Source: Polynucleobacter bastaniensis (GTDB taxonomy: Bacteria; Pseudomonadota; Gammaproteobacteria; Burkholderiales; Burkholderiaceae). Taken from it: 64,000 nt of DNA. Shown here piece after piece: positions 9,334-17,201 of the stretch. The stretch is taken from the NCBI RefSeq assembly GCF_018882205.1, contig NZ_JACVOU010000001.1, positions 434,001 through 498,000 on the forward strand, read 5' to 3'. A program made the position numbers and the translations under genes. The notes beneath the pieces were generated by a model. That model did not search any database and had not been told where the DNA came from. It was given only the letters and a program-made list of their open reading frames with translations. Positions within the stretch are counted from its first letter, which is position 1. Every line of letters begins with the position of its first letter.

Positions 9334-9363
9334 CTAGTAAGTGAGCACATGCTCACTTACTAG
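9334..9363. repeat. Perfect 14-bp inverted repeat after ampD
   Basis: CTAGTAAGTGAGCA (9334-9347) is followed after CA by its exact reverse complement (9350-9363). The next bases are not T-rich on the plus strand, so it is not a classical Rho-independent terminator. It may be a terminator-like 3' end structure for ampD mRNA or an operator upstream of nrdA. Its perfection makes chance unlikely. Confidence 0.7.
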
Positions 9364-9421
9364 CCCTTTGAGTAAAAGGTCTACAAAAACTGCACCAAAA
9401 TAAACCCTTATTTCTAGAGAA

Positions 9422-9487
9422 TATAGGGAAAAATACTTATAAATATCCGTGAGAAATGACTTACTAATTTCTAAAAATTTCCCTATA
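9422..9487. repeat. 10-bp inverted repeat flanking the nrdA promoter region
   Basis: TATAGGGAAA (9422-9431) and its exact reverse complement TTTCCCTATA (9478-9487) are 46 bases apart. The right arm overlaps the upstream NrdR-box-like site and the putative -10 box. The arms could be binding sites in opposite orientation for a second regulator; no function is known to me. Confidence 0.5.
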
Positions 9488-9489
9488 CT
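9461..9489 (+). promoter_or_regulatory. Putative nrdA promoter
   Basis: TATACT at 9484-9489 matches five of six -10 bases and lies 17 bases after TTACTA (9461-9466), a weak -35. The -10 box sits inside the upstream NrdR-like box, as expected for NrdR repression. Transcription would start near 9496, giving a leader of about 100 nt. Confidence 0.45.
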
Positions 9490-9495
9490 TAGTGA
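9480..9495 (+). promoter_or_regulatory. NrdR-box-like site, upstream copy
   Basis: TCCCTATACTTAGTGA matches the NrdR consensus acaCwAtATaTwgtgt at 11 of 16 positions. Its start is 31 bases before that of the better copy at 9511, about three helical turns, the spacing typical of NrdR box pairs upstream of class I nrd operons. Confidence 0.6.
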
Positions 9496-9510
9496 TAAAT
9501 ACTCTTCGAG

Positions 9511-9526
9511 ACACTAGATGTAGTGT
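9511..9526 (+). promoter_or_regulatory. NrdR box, downstream copy
   Basis: ACACTAGATGTAGTGT matches the NrdR consensus acaCwAtATaTwgtgt at 14 of 16 positions and is itself nearly palindromic. NrdR is the ATP-cone repressor of ribonucleotide reductase operons. The site lies 71 bases before the nrdA ATG, with a second weaker site exactly 31 bases upstream. Confidence 0.8.
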
Positions 9527-9596
9527 TTAAGTACAGTAATATCTTATTGTTTTTAATGATTTTTTGTCCAAATAACTATATATAAGCAGGAAAAAT

Positions 9597-12563
9597 ATGA
9601 CATTCGCCAACCCTCAGGCAGCGGGACAGACTGCCGGCACAAATAATCTAGGGATAAGCTCCTCCGAATCGATGAATCAATCCCCATCTGCTAGTTTTGT
9701 TGCTGGTGGCGTCGGTGGTGGCCAAGCTACTCAATTATCGGATTACAAGATCATTCGCCGAAATGGCTCGGTGGTGGCGTTTGAGCCATCCAAAATCGCC
9801 ATTGCGGTTACAAAAGCATTTTTAGCAGTTAATGGCGGTCAGGGCGCGGCTTCTGCTCGTGTACGTGAGCAGGTTGAGCAATTAACCCATGCAGTAGTTC
9901 GTGCTTTATTGCGTAGTCGCCCAAATGGCGGTACCTTCCATATTGAGGATATTCAAGATCAAGTGGAATTGGTGTTAATGCGCAGTGGTGAGCACAACGT
10001 TGCTCGTGCATATGTTCTTTATCGTGAAAAGCGCAATCAAGAGCGTGCCGCACAGCAGACCACTGCACAAGAAACCCAAACGTCAACTCAAGCAACTGAG
10101 CCGGGTTTGAGGGTATTAGACAACGGTGTTGAGAAGTTTTTGGATATGGCGGCCTTGCGCACCATTATCGAAGCCGCCTGTGAAGGTCTTGGAAACAACA
10201 TTGATGCAAGCCCAATCATTACTGAAACTATCAAGAATTTGTACGATGGAGTACCAATGGCGCAGGTTTATGACTCCGCAATTTTGGCATCACGTACTTT
10301 AATTGAAAAAGATCCTGCATACAGTCAAGTAACTGCACGTATTTTGATGCACGTGATTCGTAAGGAAATCCTCGGTCACGAAGTATTGCAAGGCGATATG
10401 CAAGCAGAGTACAGCAGCTATTTTGTCAAGTACATCAATGAAGGTATTACTGCCGAGCTCTTAGACCCACGTATGCGTGATTTTGATTTACCAAGATTAG
10501 CTGCTGCTTTGAATGCAAGTCGTGACTTGCAGTTCAACTACCTCGGTTTACAAACATTGTATGACCGTTATTTCTTGCACATTGAAGACCGCCGTATTGA
10601 AATGCCACAGGCATTCTTCATGCGCGTTGCAATGGGCTTGTCTTTGAATGAGTTAGATCGTGAGCGTCGTGCAATCGAGTTCTATGAAATCCTTTCTACA
10701 TTTGATTTCATGTCCAGCACGCCAACCTTGTTTAATTCAGCGACTACACGTCCTCAGTTATCCAGCTGCTACTTGACAACGGTAGATGATGACCTTGAGG
10801 GCATCTACGAAGCCTTGAAAGAGAATGCACTCCTGTCGAAGTTTGCTGGCGGTTTAGGTAATGACTGGACAAACGTACGCGCTTTGGGAAGTCATATAAA
10901 AGGTACTAACGGTAAGTCACAAGGTGTGGTGCCATTTTTAAAAGTGGTGAACGACACAGCTGTTGCAGTGAACCAAGGAGGTAAGCGCAAGGGTGCAGTT
11001 TGTGCCTACTTAGAGACATGGCACTTAGATATTGAAGAGTTCCTTGAGTTGCGTAAGAACACCGGTGATGATCGTCGCCGTACGCATGATATGAATACCT
11101 CAAACTGGATCCCTGACTTGTTCATGAAGCGCGTGATGGAAGGTGGTGATTGGACATTATTCTCGCCTTCAAATACGCCTGATCTGCATGACAAATTCGG
11201 TAAAGCCTTTGAAGAGGCTTATGTCGCTTACGAGAAAAAAGCAGATGCTGGTGAATTGAAGCCATTCCGTCGCATTCCTGCGCAGCAATTGTGGCGCAAG
11301 ATGTTAGGTATGCTGTTTGAAACTGGTCACCCATGGATCACATTTAAAGATCCTTGCAATATTCGTAGCCCACAACAACATATTGGTGTAGTGCACTCTT
11401 CTAACTTGTGTACTGAGATCACTCTGAACACAAATGAGAGCGAGATTGCAGTTTGCAACTTAGGTTCTGTGAACTTGACAGCGCACATGACTACCGATGC
11501 ATCCGGTAAGATGATTTTGGATCACGAGAAACTCCAAAAAACTATCCGCACTGCAATGCGGATGTTGGATAACGTGATTGACATTAACTATTACGCTGTT
11601 GCAAAAGCGCGCAACTCCAACTTGAAGCACCGTCCAGTGGGTATGGGCATCATGGGCTTCCAAGATTGCCTGCACATGCAACGGATTCCTTACGCCAGTG
11701 ATGAGGCAGTGAAGTTTGCCGATTCTTCAATGGAAGCAGTTTGCTACTACGCCTATCAAGCTTCGAATGAGTTGGCTGAAGAGCGTGGCGTTTACAGTAC
11801 CTATAAAGGTTCATTATGGGATCGTGGCATTCTTCCACAAGATTCGGTGGCATTGTTGGCCGCAGAGCGAGGTGGATACCTTGAAGTGGATAGTTCCTCC
11901 ATTATGAATTGGGATGGCTTGCGTGCCCGCATTAAGCAGCACGGTATGCGCAACTCAAACTGTGTTGCGATCGCACCGACAGCAACAATTTCCAATATCA
12001 TTGGTGTATCAGCTTGTATCGAGCCGACATTTCAGAACTTGTTTGTGAAATCGAACCTCTCAGGTGAGTTCACCGTAGTAAACGAGTACTTGGTTCGTGA
12101 TTTAAAAGATCGCGGCCTCTGGGACGAAGTCATGATTGCGGATTTGAAGTACTTCGACGGTACCTTGTCCAAGATTGATCGTGTTCCACAAGATTTACGT
12201 GATTTATATGCAACTGCATTCGAAGTGGAGCCAAGCTGGCTGGTTGAAGCTGCCTCACGTCGTCAGAAGTGGATTGACCAGGCGCAGTCACTCAATATTT
12301 ACATGGGTGGCGCATCTGGCAAGAAATTGGATGACACTTACAAGTTGGCATGGTTGCGTGGTTTAAAGACAACCTATTACCTCCGCACAATGGCTGCAAC
12401 ACACGTTGAGAAGTCTACGGTTGCAAGTGGTCAGTTAAATGCGGTGTCTAGTGGCGGTGGTGTGAATGGCACTGATGCAGCATCAGCGCAAGAGTTAGAT
12501 GGCCCTGCTTGCACAATGCGCCCAGGCGATGCTGGATTTGAAGAATGTGAAGCATGTCAGTAA
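9597..12563 (+). CDS. nrdA: Class Ia ribonucleoside-diphosphate reductase, alpha subunit
   Basis: Large catalytic subunit that reduces ribonucleoside diphosphates to deoxy forms with NrdB as radical source. It is 988 residues, against 761 for E. coli NrdA. A low-complexity N-terminus (1-48) precedes an ATP-cone at about 49-147 and a second, degenerate cone-like segment at about 170-260, as in long NrdA proteins of Pseudomonas. Catalytic features: C391 in SSCYL, N603/C605/E607 in SNLCTE, C620 in AVCNLGSVNL, PTATISNIIG, and the C-terminal redox pair CEAC at 984-987. A GCAGGA ribosome-binding site lies 6 nt before the ATG. NrdR boxes lie upstream and nrdB follows. Confidence 0.96.
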   Translation: MTFANPQAAGQTAGTNNLGISSSESMNQSPSASFVAGGVGGGQATQLSDYKIIRRNGSVVAFEPSKIAIAVTKAFLAVNGGQGAASARVREQVEQLTHAVVRALLRSRPNGGTFHIEDIQDQVELVLMRSGEHNVARAYVLYREKRNQERAAQQTTAQETQTSTQATEPGLRVLDNGVEKFLDMAALRTIIEAACEGLGNNIDASPIITETIKNLYDGVPMAQVYDSAILASRTLIEKDPAYSQVTARILMHVIRKEILGHEVLQGDMQAEYSSYFVKYINEGITAELLDPRMRDFDLPRLAAALNASRDLQFNYLGLQTLYDRYFLHIEDRRIEMPQAFFMRVAMGLSLNELDRERRAIEFYEILSTFDFMSSTPTLFNSATTRPQLSSCYLTTVDDDLEGIYEALKENALLSKFAGGLGNDWTNVRALGSHIKGTNGKSQGVVPFLKVVNDTAVAVNQGGKRKGAVCAYLETWHLDIEEFLELRKNTGDDRRRTHDMNTSNWIPDLFMKRVMEGGDWTLFSPSNTPDLHDKFGKAFEEAYVAYEKKADAGELKPFRRIPAQQLWRKMLGMLFETGHPWITFKDPCNIRSPQQHIGVVHSSNLCTEITLNTNESEIAVCNLGSVNLTAHMTTDASGKMILDHEKLQKTIRTAMRMLDNVIDINYYAVAKARNSNLKHRPVGMGIMGFQDCLHMQRIPYASDEAVKFADSSMEAVCYYAYQASNELAEERGVYSTYKGSLWDRGILPQDSVALLAAERGGYLEVDSSSIMNWDGLRARIKQHGMRNSNCVAIAPTATISNIIGVSACIEPTFQNLFVKSNLSGEFTVVNEYLVRDLKDRGLWDEVMIADLKYFDGTLSKIDRVPQDLRDLYATAFEVEPSWLVEAASRRQKWIDQAQSLNIYMGGASGKKLDDTYKLAWLRGLKTTYYLRTMAATHVEKSTVASGQLNAVSSGGGVNGTDAASAQELDGPACTMRPGDAGFEECEACQ

Positions 12564-12607
12564 GCTTTTTGCTAGCTGAGATAGAAAATAAGAATTAGGA
12601 GAAAGTT

Positions 12608-13774
12608 ATGTTGAATTGGGAAGAAGAAGTCGCACCCGCACTAGCACCAGCTATGCTGACACCACAGCCAGCGGTAGCTGAGGTACAACGTCCGCAAGCA
12701 GACCAGGTTGCTATGACTCCGCCTGCGCAGGCCACTTCTTCAGTTAGTGGCGCAGCTTTGCGTGTCAATGCTGCTGATAAGCGCGTGATCAATGCCAAGA
12801 CTGACGTGAATCAGTTGGTTCCATTTAAATACAAGTGGGCTTGGGAGAAATACCTAGCTGGATGTGCAAATCATTGGATGCCACAAGAGATCAACATGAA
12901 CCGCGATATCGCGCTTTGGAAAGATCCTAATGGTTTAACTGAAGATGAGCGTCGCATCATTAAGCGCAATCTTGGTTTCTTCACAACTGCGGACTCCTTA
13001 GCGGCAAACAACATTGTTTTGGGTACTTATCGCCACATTACTGCTCCAGAATGCCGTCAATATCTATTGCGTCAGGCTTTTGAGGAGGCAATTCATACTC
13101 ACGCCTATCAATATATTGTGGAATCTTTGGGCTTAGACCAGAGCGAAATCTTTAATGCGTATAACGAAATCGAGTCTATTCGCGCTAAAGATCAGTTCTT
13201 AATTCCCTTTATTGATGTGTTGACTGACCCTAATTTTAAAACTGGGACATTAGAAACTGATCAAATGTTGCTCAAATCATTGATCGTTTTTGCCTGCGTA
13301 ATGGAAGGATTATTCTTTTATGTTGGTTTTACGCAAATACTTGCAATGGGTCGCCAAAACAAAATGACGGGTGCTGCTGAGCAGTATCAATACATCCTTC
13401 GTGATGAGTCAATGCACTGTAATTTTGGTATTGATTTGATTAATCAAATCAAGCTGGAGAACCCGCAGTTATGGACTTCCGCGTTCAAAGACGAGATCAA
13501 ATCTATCTTCGAAAAAGCAGTGGAATTAGAGTACCGTTATGCAGAGGATACGATGCCTCGTGGAGTGCTCGGATTGAACGCGCCGATGTTCAAAGGTTAC
13601 CTAAGATACATCTGTAATCGCAGATGTTTGCAAATAGGACTTGACGCGATGTTCCCAAATGAAGAGAATCCATTCCCATGGATGTCAGAAATGATTGATC
13701 TGAAAAAAGAGAGAAACTTTTTTGAGACACGCGTTATTGAGTATCAAACTGGCGGTGCGCTAAGTTGGGAATAA
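12608..13774 (+). CDS. nrdB: Class Ia ribonucleoside-diphosphate reductase, beta subunit
   Basis: Diiron protein that holds the tyrosyl radical used by NrdA. The product is 388 residues with a variable Pro/Ala-rich N-terminus (1-60). Iron ligands and radical site can be mapped: D129 in [11 protein letters not shown]160 and H163 in EEAIHTHAY with radical Tyr167, then the glutamate in [11 protein letters not shown] and [10 protein letters not shown] with the last Glu and His. The tyrosine is present, so it is a canonical Ia enzyme. It begins 44 nt after nrdA with GGAG upstream, in the same operon; a terminator lies at 13921. Confidence 0.96.
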   Translation: MLNWEEEVAPALAPAMLTPQPAVAEVQRPQADQVAMTPPAQATSSVSGAALRVNAADKRVINAKTDVNQLVPFKYKWAWEKYLAGCANHWMPQEINMNRDIALWKDPNGLTEDERRIIKRNLGFFTTADSLAANNIVLGTYRHITAPECRQYLLRQAFEEAIHTHAYQYIVESLGLDQSEIFNAYNEIESIRAKDQFLIPFIDVLTDPNFKTGTLETDQMLLKSLIVFACVMEGLFFYVGFTQILAMGRQNKMTGAAEQYQYILRDESMHCNFGIDLINQIKLENPQLWTSAFKDEIKSIFEKAVELEYRYAEDTMPRGVLGLNAPMFKGYLRYICNRRCLQIGLDAMFPNEENPFPWMSEMIDLKKERNFFETRVIEYQTGGALSWE

Positions 13775-14108
13775 GCAGTTAATTAAAAAGCGTATTGCCG
13801 GCTAAATAGGAGATTAGACGGTTGGATAGTTTTAAAAGTCAGCAAAACCAGACTCAAATCCGAAAACCCTTGCCAAAGGGTGCTTGTTCTGCTCTCTCTA
13901 TTTTTTCCAGCATATTGAAGAAGCCGTTACCTTTTGGGGTCACGGCTTTTTTTCCAAGATTCATTAGCGTGCAGCACTTAGCATCAAGCCGCGCGCCGAT
14001 GAATGGCTCGCTCGTCGGCTCCAATCGGTTGCAAAACCAGGCGGAAATGAATGGTCGGGTCTTCTTAATCGGTAGTTTGGACTAATCCTCACGTGAAGGA
14101 GTATTACT
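13775..14108. other. 334-base gap between nrdB and the histone-like gene
   Basis: I see no convincing gene here. It holds a small hairpin, ACCCTT/AAGGGT at 13866-13881, the nrdB terminator at 13921-13953, and an 8-bp stem with one G-U pair, GCCGATGA (13995-14002) with TCGTCGGC (14012-14019), in what would be the leader of the histone-like mRNA. AAGGAG at 14096-14101 is the ribosome-binding site of that gene, 7 nt before its ATG. The promoter of the histone-like gene should lie between 13954 and 14090, but no strong -35/-10 pair stands out. Confidence 0.5.
13921..13953 (+). terminator. Rho-independent terminator downstream of nrdAB
   Basis: AAGCCGT (13921-13927) pairs with ACGGCTT (13942-13948) around a 14-nt loop, and is followed by a T run to 13953. 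It lies about 150 nt after the nrdB stop, so the nrdAB transcript would carry a long 3' untranslated region. Confidence 0.75.
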
Positions 14109-14399
14109 ATGGCAATCGCCAAGAAGAAAGTTGCTGCAAAGAAACCAGCTGCAAAGAAAAAAGTAGCTGCTAAGAAGCCTGCTGCTAAAAAAGCTGCTGC
14201 TAAGAAGAAGCCTGCCGCTAAAAAGCGTCCTGCTGCTAAAAAAGCTGCTGCTAAGAAGCCTGCCGCTAAAAAGCGTCCTGCTGCTAAGAAGAAGCCTGCA
14301 GCTAAAAAGCGTCCTGCTGCTAAAAAAGCTGCTGCTAAGAAGCCTGCCGCTAAAAAGCGTCCTGCTGCTAAGAAGCGCGTAGCTGCAAAAAAAAAGTAA
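14109..14399 (+). CDS. Histone H1-like lysine/alanine/proline-rich DNA-binding protein (zero-frame product)
   Basis: Nucleoid-associated protein like the C-terminal tail of eukaryotic histone H1: 96 residues made almost only of K, A, P, R and V in AAKKPAAKK-type units, expected to bind DNA non-specifically by charge. The start is supported by AAGGAG 7 nt upstream. The zero frame ends at a TAA (14397-14399) directly after an A9 run. A second frame carries the same composition on for 41 more residues and ends in a distinctive tail, so this 96-residue form may be the shorter of two products. A 75-nt segment is exactly duplicated inside the gene. The family is known in betaproteobacteria; the function here is inferred. 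Confidence 0.88.
   Translation: MAIAKKKVAAKKPAAKKKVAAKKPAAKKAAAKKKPAAKKRPAAKKAAAKKPAAKKRPAAKKKPAAKKRPAAKKAAAKKPAAKKRPAAKKRVAAKKK
14217..14375 (+). repeat. Exact 75-nt direct repeat inside the histone-like gene
   Basis: Bases 14217-14291 and 14301-14375 are identical over 75 nt (25 codons), separated by 9 nt, so the period is 84 nt. The identity includes synonymous positions, pointing to recent duplication by recombination or slippage. Repeat number, and so protein length, may vary between strains. Confidence 0.9.
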
Positions 14400-14425
14400 G
14401 TAAGCCTGCTGCGAAGAAAGCGGGC
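14387..14425 (+). other. Candidate programmed -1 frameshift signal
   Basis: An A9 run (14387-14395) and G14396 hold the heptamer A AAA AAG at 14390-14396, in the phase needed for -1 slippage (zero-frame codons AAA, AAG). The zero-frame stop TAA follows at once. After a 7-nt spacer comes a stem: GCCTGCT (14404-14410) with AGCGGGC (14419-14425), 7 bp with one G-U, loop 8 nt. A AAA AAG plus spacer and hairpin is the architecture of E. coli dnaX. Transcriptional slippage on A9, or a homopolymer sequencing error, would also explain the frame change. Confidence 0.65.
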
Positions 14426-14521
14426 AAGGCTGTAAAAAAGCCCGTGGCTAAAAAAGCTGCAGTTTCAACTACGTTGAATCCAGCCGCTGCTTGGCCCTTC
14501 CCAACTGGCACACGTCCATAA
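14396..14521 (+). CDS. -1 frame extension of the histone H1-like protein
   Basis: In the -1 frame, translation continues for 41 codons from GTA at 14396 to TAA at 14519-14521: first VSKPAAKKAGKAVKKP, then a tail ending LNPAAAWPFPTGTRP. The composition matches the upstream protein until the tail, which is aromatic and proline-rich and looks like a conserved C-terminal signature. A frameshifted product would be 137 residues. There is no independent start or ribosome-binding site for this piece, and a terminator follows at 14551, so it belongs to the same gene. Whether it is reached by recoding or is a frameshift in the assembly is open. Confidence 0.7.
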   Translation, partial: VSKPAAKKAGKAVKKPVAKKAAVSTTLNPAAAWPFPTGTRP

Positions 14522-14550
14522 GCTCTGCTTGTAGGCGGGTGAAGTTCAAA

Positions 14551-14576
14551 GGGATCTCTCACGAGATCCCTTTTTT
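14551..14576 (+). terminator. Rho-independent terminator of the histone-like gene
   Basis: GGGATCTC (14551-14558) and GAGATCCC (14563-14570) form a perfect 8-bp stem with a TCAC loop, followed by six T. It lies 30 nt after the -1 frame stop at 14521 and about 150 nt after the zero-frame stop, which fits the longer reading frame being the real gene end. Confidence 0.88.
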
Positions 14577-14602
14577 ATTGCTACTTCAGTTAATTATTGG
14601 CT

Positions 14603-15562
14603 TTAGAGGGCAAATCCAAATGCGGATTTGAATTGAGCAGCGATATCATCTTTGCTCATTTGGTGATTTTGTGGTCCCTGGTGAGTTATTTTGATTGAAC
14701 CCATCAAGCTGGCCAAGCGGCCAGTAGTTTCCCAATCCATGCCGTTTTCTAATCCAAACAGTAATCCACCTCGGAAAGCATCACCGCAACCAGTTGGATC
14801 AACTACTTTAGCTGCTGATACCGGCGGAATCGCAATGCATTTACCCTCAAAGTAAATATCTGCACCTTCAGCACCCTTGGTGACAATCAAAGCTTTTACT
14901 CTTTCAGCTACTTTTGTTAGGCTTAAGCCGGTTCTTAGGGAGAGCATTTCACCTTCATAGTCATTTACGGCGAGATAGCTTGCAATATTTACCAGCTCAA
15001 GGAGTTCTGAACCATTAAACATCGGTAAACCTTGGCCCGGATCAAATACAAAAGGAATTCCTGCTTCAGCTAACTGATGACAGTGCTCCCACATCCCTTG
15101 ACGACCATCTGGGGCAACGATTCCAAATTTGGCGGCACCCTTAGCATTCTTGCTGCGCTCCGCAATCACTGCGGAAACTTGGTTGAGGTGAGATTCACCC
15201 ATTGCACCCGGATGAAAAGCGGTAATTTGATTATTGGCTTGATCGGTGGTGATCATCGCTTGAGCAGTAAATGCCTGTTCAATCTGACGAATGTGCGTTG
15301 CATCAATCTTGAGTTGTTTGAGGCGATCAAGATAGGGGGCAGCATCACCGCCTACGGTTGCCATGATGATGGGGTCGCCACCAAGAAGACTTAGGTTGTA
15401 AGCAATATTGCCTGCACAACCACCGAATTCACGGCGCATTGTAGGAACGAGGAAGGCGACATTGAGGATATGAATCTGCTCTGGCAGGATTTGATCGGCA
15501 AATTTGCCTTCAAAGTTCATGATGGTGTCGTAAGCGATGGAACCGCAGATCAAGCTAGCCAT
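14603..15562 (-). CDS. PfkB-family carbohydrate/adenosine kinase
   Basis: Ribokinase-fold sugar or nucleoside kinase, most like the adenosine-kinase-type subgroup. The 319 residues begin MASLICGSIAYDTIMNFEGKF. The first PfkB signature is GGCAGNIAYNLSLLGGDP near residue 47, and the second, DPTGCGDAFRGGLLFGL with the catalytic aspartate, lies in the last quarter. Adenosine kinase activity is plausible, but the substrate cannot be settled from sequence. It is the last gene of the minus-strand run aroQ-accB-accC-prmA, 57 nt after prmA. Confidence 0.85.
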   Translation of the reverse strand: MASLICGSIAYDTIMNFEGKFADQILPEQIHILNVAFLVPTMRREFGGCAGNIAYNLSLLGGDPIIMATVGGDAAPYLDRLKQLKIDATHIRQIEQAFTAQAMITTDQANNQITAFHPGAMGESHLNQVSAVIAERSKNAKGAAKFGIVAPDGRQGMWEHCHQLAEAGIPFVFDPGQGLPMFNGSELLELVNIASYLAVNDYEGEMLSLRTGLSLTKVAERVKALIVTKGAEGADIYFEGKCIAIPPVSAAKVVDPTGCGDAFRGGLLFGLENGMDWETTGRLASLMGSIKITHQGPQNHQMSKDDIAAQFKSAFGFAL

Positions 15563-15619
15563 AAATAGTTACTTTCTAATAAAAATCAATTGAAATGAGA
15601 GTGAAATAGGATTTGCTAT

Positions 15620-17167
15620 CTATTTTTCTCGGTAAAAAACTCTGACGCGATATCCAGCAGCATTTTGCGGGAGGGAAATCGGTAGGGCAGCTGTAAAGAT
15701 TTCACCGGAAGGGGCGCCTTGACTTAAAAAACCAGGATGCGCTTCTTGCCAAGTAGTCGGTAACCATTCTTGCGGAGTGAGTCGAATCATTTTGATTTCA
15801 GATTCCTCTGGATCGGTGAGAGAAATTTCTAAATTCGGGAATAAAACAGGGAGGGCAAGACGATTTTGTATTCCAACTTGCAGCACAGATTGATTTGAAG
15901 CGTTTTTAAGGCCTTCTCGCGCGTTTTCAGATGAAAGAGTAACCGAAGTTATTTTCCAGGCAGAAAAATCGCTTACAGGACGATTTACACACCCCAGCGC
16001 GCGACACAATTTTTCATCTAACTTCTGTAAAAGAGAAAAACTCGTTGTTGCAATCGCAGAAGAGCTGCCATCAACACGCGTTGCTAATGCTGGTAGTAAA
16101 GAATTTCTAGAAAGGTGCTCGCCAACAATGATGAGTAAGAGGAAAAAAAGGCTGAGAAGGATTAACTTAGGACTTTTTTTTTGAGTCGGAGCTGAAGTAT
16201 CTCTATTTTTGTCAGCTGAACTTGCTTTAACGCCCTGCTCCGGAAGTGTGCCGTGCAAACAAACCCAACCTTCACTCTCTTTCCAGATAGATAGGGTTAA
16301 CCATTGACTGTAAGTTGCAATGACTTCCTCTGCTTGACGAGCAAGAACACCTGAGAGAACAATTTTTCCACCTGGGCGCATCTTGTTTACCAAGGCAGGC
16401 GCTAGAACTTGCAGTGGGTTAGCCAAAATATTGGCCATCACAATGTCGTATTTGGTTTCTGATGCGAGTTCTGGTGCATTTTCGTTGGGCAGAACAAAGC
16501 GAATGACTGTCTTGTTGATTTCTGCATTGCTGCGTGCTGCAACCATTGCTTGCGGATCAATATCAGTACCAACTACGGGTTTACATCCCAATTTCGCAGC
16601 GGCAATGGCGAGAATTCCAGATCCACAGCCATAATCAAGCAAACTTTGATTCGCAAGCATGGTGTTTTGTTCAAGCCAAAGTAAGCAAAGGTGCGTAGTG
16701 GGGTGACTGCCTGTCCCAAATGCCAAGCCTGGGTCTACTGCCAAACAAATTGCGTTAGGGTCGGTTGGCGCTTCATGCCAAGAAGGCACTACCCAAATAC
16801 GTTCACCAATCTGAATTGGAGCAAATTGACTTTGGGTTAAGCGAACCCAATCTTGCTCTTCAACGATCTTTTCTTGTGGAGCCGGGAGATTGAATCCCAC
16901 TTCCTCGAGGGATGCGAGAAGCTCTGGGATGAAGTTCGCCTCATCAGAATCATCCATCTCAGGATTAAAAAGTGCGGTTACAGAAGATCGATCCCAAGCC
17001 TGTACTTCCGGCGATAGACCTGGCTCACCATAGAGTGGATTTTCATCGTAACCGCCAGCAGCATCATCTTCAACAGTAACGGAGAGTGCGCCCACTTCCA
17101 GCAAAGCATCACCTAAAGGTTCTGCAATCTCAGCCGGAACCGTGAAAATAAGTTCACGATAGGACAT
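15620..17167 (-). CDS. prmA: Ribosomal protein L11 methyltransferase fused to a DUF3426 membrane domain
   Basis: The N-terminal about 306 residues are PrmA, which trimethylates ribosomal protein L11 using S-adenosylmethionine: MSYRELIFTVP start, DPGLAFGTGSHPTT, the AdoMet motif LLDYGCGSGILAIAAAKLG at about 176-194, and MANILANPLQVLAP. PrmA normally ends at about 295-300 residues. Here the frame continues through a charged linker (about 312-332), a transmembrane helix of Leu/Ile/Phe (about 333-349) and a DUF3426-like periplasmic domain, total 515 residues. DUF3426 proteins are usually separate genes beside prmA with an N-terminal zinc ribbon, absent here. ATG at 17167 is chosen over GTG at 17173 because GGAG lies 5 nt before it. 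Confidence 0.92.
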   Translation of the reverse strand: MSYRELIFTVPAEIAEPLGDALLEVGALSVTVEDDAAGGYDENPLYGEPGLSPEVQAWDRSSVTALFNPEMDDSDEANFIPELLASLEEVGFNLPAPQEKIVEEQDWVRLTQSQFAPIQIGERIWVVPSWHEAPTDPNAICLAVDPGLAFGTGSHPTTHLCLLWLEQNTMLANQSLLDYGCGSGILAIAAAKLGCKPVVGTDIDPQAMVAARSNAEINKTVIRFVLPNENAPELASETKYDIVMANILANPLQVLAPALVNKMRPGGKIVLSGVLARQAEEVIATYSQWLTLSIWKESEGWVCLHGTLPEQGVKASSADKNRDTSAPTQKKSPKLILLSLFFLLLIIVGEHLSRNSLLPALATRVDGSSSAIATTSFSLLQKLDEKLCRALGCVNRPVSDFSAWKITSVTLSSENAREGLKNASNQSVLQVGIQNRLALPVLFPNLEISLTDPEESEIKMIRLTPQEWLPTTWQEAHPGFLSQGAPSGEIFTAALPISLPQNAAGYRVRVFYREK

Positions 17168-17201
17168 ACTCACTCCAAATGGACATTAACTGACCTGCAA
17201 C

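Noticed and set aside
9577..9583. TATATAT as a -10 box for nrdA
   Set aside because: It would place the start within a few bases of the ATG and remove the good ribosome-binding site; the TATACT at 9484 fits the NrdR boxes better.
13822..14085. Open frame of 87 codons from a TTG, with AGGAG upstream, between nrdB and the histone-like gene
   Set aside because: It runs straight through the terminator at 13921-13953, its composition is not protein-like, and no motif is visible. A short real peptide cannot be excluded.
14109..14399. The K/A/P-rich gene as simple low-complexity non-coding repeat
   Set aside because: It has a strong ribosome-binding site, a terminator, and composition kept in frame; proteins of this kind are known in betaproteobacteria.
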